From CAZIPZ01 sp964541075 (GTDB lineage Bacteria > Acidobacteriota > Terriglobia > 20CM-2-55-15), in NCBI GenBank assembly GCA_964541075.1, contig CAZIPZ010000139.1, forward strand, positions 1-10,822: a stretch of 10,822 nt of DNA, given 5' to 3'. Shown here in pieces: positions 6,172 through 10,822 of this stretch. Numbering within the stretch: the stretch's first letter is position 1; each line of letters begins with the position of its first letter. A program made the translations under genes and the position numbers. Under the pieces are notes generated by a model that was not told the DNA's origin, made no database searches, and was given only the letters and a program-made list of their open reading frames with translations.

Positions 6172-7251
6172 ATGGAATTCATTAAAGGCATTATCAATTA
6201 CCTGTCTTCTCCAGAAATTCTGATCACTATCGCAGCGGTTCTGCTTCTGGTTTCCATTAAGTTCCCGGAGAAGTTCTATACAAACAAGGCGGCAACGGCC
6301 GTGTTTGCTGTGATGTTCATCTTTCTTGGATTGAGCATGCTCGATCCGGACTTTCGATTGATCGTCACGAAACCGGACAACGTCCCTATTGTCGGAATGC
6401 TCTTCCTTGTACCGTTCTTCACCTGGTTTTCACTTCGAGAAGCCGTCCGCAATGACAAGCGCCTGGAAGATGGCAAGGAACTCATCGAACAAGAAGAAAC
6501 ATCCGACAAAGTCCTGACCTGGCCCGATCTCGTTTATACCGAACTGATATGCATGGTGGTCCTTACGGTTATCCTGATCGGCTGGTCGATCATGTTGAAA
6601 GCTCCGATCGAAGAACCGGCAAATCCATCGGCTTCGCCGAATCCTTCAAAGGCGCCATGGTACTTCCTCGGTCTTCAGGAAATGCTTGTTTACTTCGATC
6701 CCTGGTTGGCTGGAGTTGTATTTCCGAGCCTGATCATTGTTGGACTTATGGCGATCCCCTACATAGACACCAATCCGAAAGGAAATGGTTACTACACGCT
6801 GAAGGAAAGAAAGTGGGAAATCGGAGTCTTTCTGTTCGGCTACCTGATTCTTTGGATATTGCTGGTGATTCTGGGAACATTCTTGCGGGGTCCCAATTGG
6901 AACTTCTTCGGACCGTACGAATATTGGGATGTTCACAAACTTGAAGCCCTCGTAAACGTCAACCTTTCGGAATACATTTGGGTGAAAGCGCTGGGAATGG
7001 GGCTACCCACCAATCCCCTGATTCGCGAGTCGTTCGGATTTATCCTCGTGCTTGTTTATTTCCTCGCGATTCCTCCTCTTTTTGCTAAGAAATGGTTTAA
7101 CCGTTTCTACAATACTTTGGGCCCGATTCGTTTTCACGTCATGATGTTCCTTTTGCTTTGCATGGCGGCGCTGCCCATTAAGATGGTTCTTCGATGGTTA
7201 TTCAACCTCAAGTACATCGTGGGCATTCCCGAGTACTTTTTTAATATCTAG
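6172..7251 (+). CDS. Enlarged subunit-IV-like cytochrome b C-terminal subunit
   Basis: A 359-residue membrane protein containing the C-terminal half of cytochrome b, which completes the quinol-oxidation (Qo) site. Plant subunit IV has about 160 residues and three helices; here I count about eight: near 14-31, 39-57, 71-90, then the canonical E (119-142), F (179-198) and G (216-238), then 288-304 and 322-341. The core reads EEPANPSASPNPSKAPWYF (147-165), matching the subunit IV stretch before PEWYFFP, but the Qo motif PEWY is APWY (161-164), so its glutamate is a proline. QEMLVYFDPW (169-178) follows. The N-terminal three-helix block and the C-terminal extension (about 240-359) have no counterpart in plant subunit IV. 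ATG 6136 would add 12 residues. The gene follows the b6-like gene after 50 bases. It should pair with that subunit in the inner membrane. Confidence 0.9.
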   Translation: MEFIKGIINYLSSPEILITIAAVLLLVSIKFPEKFYTNKAATAVFAVMFIFLGLSMLDPDFRLIVTKPDNVPIVGMLFLVPFFTWFSLREAVRNDKRLEDGKELIEQEETSDKVLTWPDLVYTELICMVVLTVILIGWSIMLKAPIEEPANPSASPNPSKAPWYFLGLQEMLVYFDPWLAGVVFPSLIIVGLMAIPYIDTNPKGNGYYTLKERKWEIGVFLFGYLILWILLVILGTFLRGPNWNFFGPYEYWDVHKLEALVNVNLSEYIWVKALGMGLPTNPLIRESFGFILVLVYFLAIPPLFAKKWFNRFYNTLGPIRFHVMMFLLLCMAALPIKMVLRWLFNLKYIVGIPEYFFNI

Positions 7252-7305
7252 CGAGTTCGCACTGCGGCCTGGAAGGGCGTAGCGAGAGTCGCAGGATAGG
7301 CTTAC

Positions 7306-7309
7306 GGAG
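7306..7309 (+). promoter_or_regulatory. Ribosome binding site supporting the GTG start of the octahaem gene
   Basis: GGAG stands 6 bases before GTG 7316, an optimal distance. The first ATG in this frame lies far downstream, beyond the membrane anchor's N-terminal half, so the GTG start is well supported. The 64-base gap before the gene shows no promoter or terminator that I can recognise. Confidence 0.6.
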
Positions 7310-7315
7310 AACGCT

Positions 7316-10222
7316 GTGAGTAGTGAAACCCCAAATGGCGGCCACAAGCCGCCGATTCCAACACCGGCTAAGAAACTGCCGGCTTTGAACATCGAGAAGA
7401 GAAACGACCGACTCTACGAGGTGAACAACCTCCACAAGTGGTTCGCGGTCTCAAGTCTCCTTCTCTTTGCATTCACAATCGTCATGGTCCTTGCTGACTA
7501 TTCGCGGGAATGGAAAAAGTATCAGCGGGAATACACGCGAATGAACATCGAGCGGACTCAGCAGGACATGCAGAAGGCAGCCGGTTCGCTTGACCGCGCT
7601 AAGTTTGACCAACTCCAGCAGCAGCTCGAGCAAACGCGCACTCAGCAGCAGCAGAACGAAGCGGAGATTGAGCGAATTCAGAAGCAGATCAACGATCTTG
7701 CGGCCCGTTACTACGCGGTTAATCAGAATTACCAATTTCAGAAGGCCATCTACGATACGGAAAAGTATGGATACGAAGAGGCCCTGGCTTATCAGCGGTC
7801 CAACGTGGACAGCCTGCGGGAGAAGCTGAAAGAGACAGAGCAAAAGATGGATGAGTACAAGGCCGAGGTCGAGAAGATCACTCTTGAACAGCGCGCCGCC
7901 AACGACGAATTGAACAAATTCATTGGCCAACGGAACAAAATCCAGGGGGATCTCAACTCGATGCTGACCGACTACACCCGGCTGCAAACGAGGTTAAGTT
8001 CTCTGGATCCAGGTCTGATTGTTACGTCATTCCGGAACGCTCCCTTAATGGATTTCATGAATCCATCTGAACGTATCAATCAAATTCTCCTGACGAATCT
8101 TTTCTACGATCATCCATTCAAACAAATTCCGCGTGTGGATCGATGCACGACTTGCCACCTCGGAATCGATCAGCCCGCGTTTCAGAACGCTCCACAGCCT
8201 TTCAAAACCCACCCTAATATGGAGCTTTATCTGGCGGCTAGCTCGCCCCATCCGGTGGAGTCCTTCGGTTGCACTTCCTGCCATAGCGGCTTGGACCGTG
8301 CAGTGGATTTTCAGACTGCGGGCCATATGCCTCGGTCACCAGAGCAGCGAACAGAGTGGGAACAGAAATACGGTTGGCACGAAGAACACTATCTCGAAAC
8401 ACCGATGCATCCAATGAACGGCATCGAAGCCGGGTGCTACAAATGTCACAATGCCGGGGCCGAGGTTCCAAGAGCTGCGGCTTTAAACAACGGCCGCAAC
8501 TTGATCCGCATATACGGATGTTTTGGATGTCACAAGATCCCAGGCTATGAAGAAGTGCGTAAGGTTGGTCCGGATTTGACAACAGTTTCAGGAAAGTTGA
8601 CGAAAGACTGGGTGCGGAAATGGCTGGCGAATCCAAAGGAGTTTAAATCCGAAGCGAGAATGCCTCAGTTTTGGTGGAACTCGAACAATAGTGGACCGGA
8701 ATGGGATGCCCGCAACGTCGCAGAAATTAATGCGATTGTCGAATATCTCTGGTCCAAGTCTCAGCCCAAACAACTGCCCGCAGGGAGAACCGGTGGGAAT
8801 TCTGAGCGAGGCAAGCAAATCGTTGAATCGGTCGGATGTTTCGGGTGCCATGCGGTCGGTCCGATCGAGGAATCACCCAATCAAAGCCAGACTCGCCGCA
8901 AGCACGGCTACAACCTCCAAAACATGGGAAGCAAAGTGACGGCGGACTGGATTTATAGCTGGGTCCGTGATCCGCGGCAGGTTTGGCCGGAAACCAAGAT
9001 GCCCAGTTTGCGCTTGAGCGAAGACGAAGCGGCAGACGTAACAGCCTACCTAGCTTCGCTGCGCAATCCTGAATTTGATGGCAGGACGCCGCCATCGGTG
9101 GACGAAGCAGCTCTCGACACCGTGACGCTCGAGTTCCTCCGTGCAAACTCAACCGATATCGAGGCGAGGGAAAAGTTGAAGGGCATGACCCCCGCCCAAA
9201 AGAACCTATATGCCGGCGAGCGTTTGGTTGGGCGGTATGGTTGCTTTGGATGCCACAAAATTCCGGGCTTTGAAAACGCACAGCCGATCGGAACGGAATT
9301 GTCGGTCGCCGGGAGCAAACTCATCTCTCAACTGGATTTCGGATTTCTCAATATCGAGCACTCCCGTCATGGTTGGTACGAACAGAAGTTGAAGGATCCG
9401 CGGATCTTTGACGTTGGTCGTGTGAAGCGCCCTGAGGAACTTCTAAAGATGCCGAACTTCAAGTTCAACGAAGACGAGGTGAACGCAATCACGATGGTTT
9501 TGACCAGCCTGGTCAAGGATCCGGTTCCTCTGGAAATGCGGGATCGCGCCACTGATGCTATAGCCTCCGGCCGCACGTTCCTTGCGGAAAAGAACTGCCG
9601 AGGATGCCACATCATTGAAGGATTCGGCGGCGACATCCGGCCGACAATCAGAGAACAGGCGTTCTGGCCGCCAAATCTCGCCACGGAGGGACACAAAACA
9701 CAACCAACGTGGCTGCATCCGTTCCTCAAGGATCCAGGGAAAACGCGGCTGCGGCCATGGCTGACTGCGCGGATGCCAACATTCTATTTAACTGAAGAGG
9801 AGAGCGCGCGGATCGAGCGATACTTTTCCGCTGTGGACAAGGTTGAATATCCGTTCATCTCCACCGATATCGCAACTACTCCTGAAAAGCTGCGAGTTGG
9901 GGCGGAATTGTTTACGAAGTTCCAATGCTCCAGCTGTCATCCGACAGGCAATGTGACTCCAGCAGGAAAGGAAGCGGCGGATCTCGCTCCCAATCTTCAG
10001 CTTGCCAGCGACAGGTTGCGGCCCACATGGGTGCTGCAGTGGCTAAGCGATCCCCAAAAAATTATGCCGGGAACGCGAATGCCTTCATTCTTTCCGGACG
10101 GCAAGAGTCCTTTGCCTGACATTTTTGGGGGAGATACGAAGGCCCAGATCGAGGCAATTCGCGACCATCTCTTCATCACCGTTGGCCGCGGTAGAGCCGC
10201 TCCGACAGCTACAAATAACTGA
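7316..10222 (+). CDS. Membrane-anchored octahaem cytochrome c with long coiled coil
   Basis: A 968-residue c-type cytochrome. A Pro/Lys-rich tail (1-30) leads to one membrane segment (about 42-60). Residues about 63-230 are a heptad-like, Gln/Glu/Lys-rich coiled coil, followed by the haem region (about 265-968) in the periplasm. Eight CXXCH sites are visible, at 277, 319, 374, 402, 508, 643, 761 and 871. The last five each have a Met-Pro downstream (Met449, 562, 712, 820, 922), as in class I cytochrome c domains with His/Met ligation. The first three lack this and probably have two histidines as ligands; His299, His312 and His337 are nearby candidates. Lying directly after Rieske, b6-like and subunit-IV-like genes with no separate cytochrome c1 or f, it is the likely electron exit of that complex. 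Repeated CFGCHKIPG sequences (402-410, 643-651) point to internal duplication. A strong terminator follows its stop codon. Confidence 0.93.
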   Translation: MSSETPNGGHKPPIPTPAKKLPALNIEKRNDRLYEVNNLHKWFAVSSLLLFAFTIVMVLADYSREWKKYQREYTRMNIERTQQDMQKAAGSLDRAKFDQLQQQLEQTRTQQQQNEAEIERIQKQINDLAARYYAVNQNYQFQKAIYDTEKYGYEEALAYQRSNVDSLREKLKETEQKMDEYKAEVEKITLEQRAANDELNKFIGQRNKIQGDLNSMLTDYTRLQTRLSSLDPGLIVTSFRNAPLMDFMNPSERINQILLTNLFYDHPFKQIPRVDRCTTCHLGIDQPAFQNAPQPFKTHPNMELYLAASSPHPVESFGCTSCHSGLDRAVDFQTAGHMPRSPEQRTEWEQKYGWHEEHYLETPMHPMNGIEAGCYKCHNAGAEVPRAAALNNGRNLIRIYGCFGCHKIPGYEEVRKVGPDLTTVSGKLTKDWVRKWLANPKEFKSEARMPQFWWNSNNSGPEWDARNVAEINAIVEYLWSKSQPKQLPAGRTGGNSERGKQIVESVGCFGCHAVGPIEESPNQSQTRRKHGYNLQNMGSKVTADWIYSWVRDPRQVWPETKMPSLRLSEDEAADVTAYLASLRNPEFDGRTPPSVDEAALDTVTLEFLRANSTDIEAREKLKGMTPAQKNLYAGERLVGRYGCFGCHKIPGFENAQPIGTELSVAGSKLISQLDFGFLNIEHSRHGWYEQKLKDPRIFDVGRVKRPEELLKMPNFKFNEDEVNAITMVLTSLVKDPVPLEMRDRATDAIASGRTFLAEKNCRGCHIIEGFGGDIRPTIREQAFWPPNLATEGHKTQPTWLHPFLKDPGKTRLRPWLTARMPTFYLTEEESARIERYFSAVDKVEYPFISTDIATTPEKLRVGAELFTKFQCSSCHPTGNVTPAGKEAADLAPNLQLASDRLRPTWVLQWLSDPQKIMPGTRMPSFFPDGKSPLPDIFGGDTKAQIEAIRDHLFITVGRGRAAPTATNN

Positions 10223-10240
10223 CAAGTTCGGTTTTACGAC

Positions 10241-10277
10241 GGGGAGAAGGTTGAAGGCTTCTCCCCATTTTGTTTTT
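10241..10277 (+). terminator. Rho-independent terminator of the respiratory operon
   Basis: GGGGAGAAG (10241-10249) pairs perfectly with CTTCTCCCC (10258-10266) across an 8-base loop, followed by ATTTTGTTTTT. The stem begins 19 bases after the octahaem cytochrome stop codon. It is GC-rich and well placed, so it most likely ends the operon transcript. Confidence 0.88.
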
Positions 10278-10289
10278 GAGAGTGAAACA

Positions 10290-10310
10290 GCGCCAAGCAA
10301 AACGTGGCGC
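10290..10310 (+). repeat. Inverted repeat GCGCCA / TGGCGC in the intergenic region
   Basis: GCGCCA (10290-10295) and TGGCGC (10305-10310) could form a 6-bp stem with a 9-base loop, 13 bases past the operon terminator. No T tract follows on either strand. It could be an operator for the downstream gene or an extra transcript-end structure; the role is unknown. Confidence 0.35.
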
Positions 10311-10352
10311 CTTTGAAGGGAGCGGACAGTTAGAGTTGTTCGAAAATCCGTG

Positions 10353-10382
10353 TTGAGAACCTGTCAAACGTTTTACTATAGT
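10353..10382 (+). promoter_or_regulatory. Likely promoter of the lipoprotein gene
   Basis: TTGAGA (10353-10358) and TATAGT (10377-10382) are 18 bases apart, with an AT-rich stretch around the -10. Predicted transcription start is near 10389, leaving a leader of about 50 bases before ATG 10439. Its position after a strong terminator supports an independent transcription unit. The rest of 10223-10438 holds only the two hairpins described. Confidence 0.5.
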
Positions 10383-10438
10383 CAATAGGTCCAGCTTTTT
10401 TAAAGATTTACATCTGATTCAACCCTGGAGATCTGAAG

Positions 10439-10822
10439 ATGCATAAGCGAATGCTATTTGTTTGCGCCTCAATGGTTGTGATGGCCGTCGTTGTAAGTTG
10501 CGGCGGCGGCGAGCAAAGTACTGCTCTTCCCCCTGCGGCTCCGGGCGGAACGGGAGCACCGGCCGCGGAAGCCCCGAAAACGACGGCTACAGTAAGCGGA
10601 AAAATTGTTTTTGAAGGTACGCCTCCATCCGCTCAAAAAATCCAGATGTCTGCTGATCCGTTTTGCGCTTCTCACTCGCAGAATGCTGTCAGTGAAGAAG
10701 TCGTTGTGAGCGACGGCGGTCTGGAAAATGTCATCGTGTATGTAAAGTCAGGACTGGAAGGCAAGACATTCCCGACACCCACTGAGCCGAACTACGCATT
10801 CACTTCCATGAACCTCAGCGGG
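10439..10822 (+). CDS. Secreted lipoprotein with beta-rich domain, 3' end outside window
   Basis: The first 128 codons of a gene cut by the window end. A type II signal peptide is clear: basic start (MHKR), hydrophobic core (5-19) and lipobox VVSC with Cys21 as the lipidated residue, followed by a Gly/Ala/Pro-rich linker (22-49). From about residue 50 a beta-strand pattern appears: ATVSGKIVFEG, a DPFC segment with Cys74 and His77, then EEVVVSDGGLENVIVYVKSG. This resembles the start of secreted carboxypeptidase-regulatory or cupredoxin-like proteins that often accompany electron-transfer genes, but the diagnostic C-terminal part is missing, so that is only a resemblance. GGAG at 10427-10430, 8 bases before ATG, supports the start. 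The gene has its own promoter candidate and follows the octahaem operon in the same direction, consistent with an envelope role next to the respiratory complex. Confidence 0.85.
   Translation, partial: MHKRMLFVCASMVVMAVVVSCGGGEQSTALPPAAPGGTGAPAAEAPKTTATVSGKIVFEGTPPSAQKIQMSADPFCASHSQNAVSEEVVVSDGGLENVIVYVKSGLEGKTFPTPTEPNYAFTSMNLSG

Noticed and set aside
7252..7315. Terminator or promoter separating the octahaem gene from the cytochrome b genes
   Set aside because: No stable hairpin with a T tract and no convincing hexamer pair were found, so the octahaem gene is treated as part of the same operon.
7451..7987. 178-codon open frame on the minus strand
   Set aside because: It lies fully antisense to the coiled-coil region of the octahaem cytochrome. 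Its Leu/Val richness is the mirror of Gln/Glu/Lys codons, and no independent start signals or family motifs are visible.
8727..9281. 184-codon open frame on the minus strand
   Set aside because: Antisense to well-supported haem domains with five recognisable motifs in the forward frame; its composition is Arg/Ser/Cys-rich as expected for a shadow frame.

Overview
The window holds ordinary bacterial chromosomal DNA of moderate GC, with every convincing gene on the + strand. I see no phage, transposon, CRISPR, tRNA or rRNA signal. The host looks like a Gram-negative, quinone-respiring bacterium: it has a Tat-type Rieske protein, a lipoprotein with a lipobox and a large periplasmic multihaem cytochrome. 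Acidobacteriota, or a similar lineage with modified bc complexes, is my best guess from the gene combination. That guess is an inference and no marker gene here settles it.

Left part (1-3668). The window opens inside the C-terminal part of an M20 metallopeptidase. Next come a short intergenic region with a near-consensus promoter (437-466) and a terminator-like hairpin (490-522), then a DHH-family phosphoesterase (630-1967), a D-aminoacyl-tRNA deacylase (dtd, 2019-2468) and a class III CoA-transferase (2469-3668). The last two abut directly. A 51-codon frame (478-633) lies over the promoter-proximal hairpin and overlaps the DHH start as ATGA, so this junction may be a leader-peptide or attenuator arrangement.

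Middle and right part (3765-10222). This is a five-gene respiratory operon: a membrane-anchored HEAT-repeat protein, a Rieske iron-sulfur protein, a cytochrome b6-like subunit, an enlarged subunit-IV-like cytochrome b C-terminal half and a 968-residue membrane-anchored c-type cytochrome with eight CXXCH haem sites. Gaps between genes are 19 to 64 bases, and a strong intrinsic terminator follows (10241-10277). Together they predict a quinol:electron-acceptor oxidoreductase of the split b6f type. Quinol is oxidised at the Qo site by the Rieske cluster and the b haems, and electrons leave through the octahaem protein instead of a monohaem cytochrome c1 or f. The b6-like subunit has the cysteine that carries the extra c-type haem (haem cn) in b6f complexes and the b6-type 15-residue spacing of its second haem-b histidine pair. 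The Qo motif PEWY is replaced by APWY, and the subunit IV homologue has about five additional membrane segments. This unusual complex is the most interesting content of the window.

Right edge (10439-10822). A separate unit with its own likely promoter begins a secreted lipoprotein that continues past the window end. It is probably periplasmic, and its position suggests, but does not prove, a link to electron transfer.
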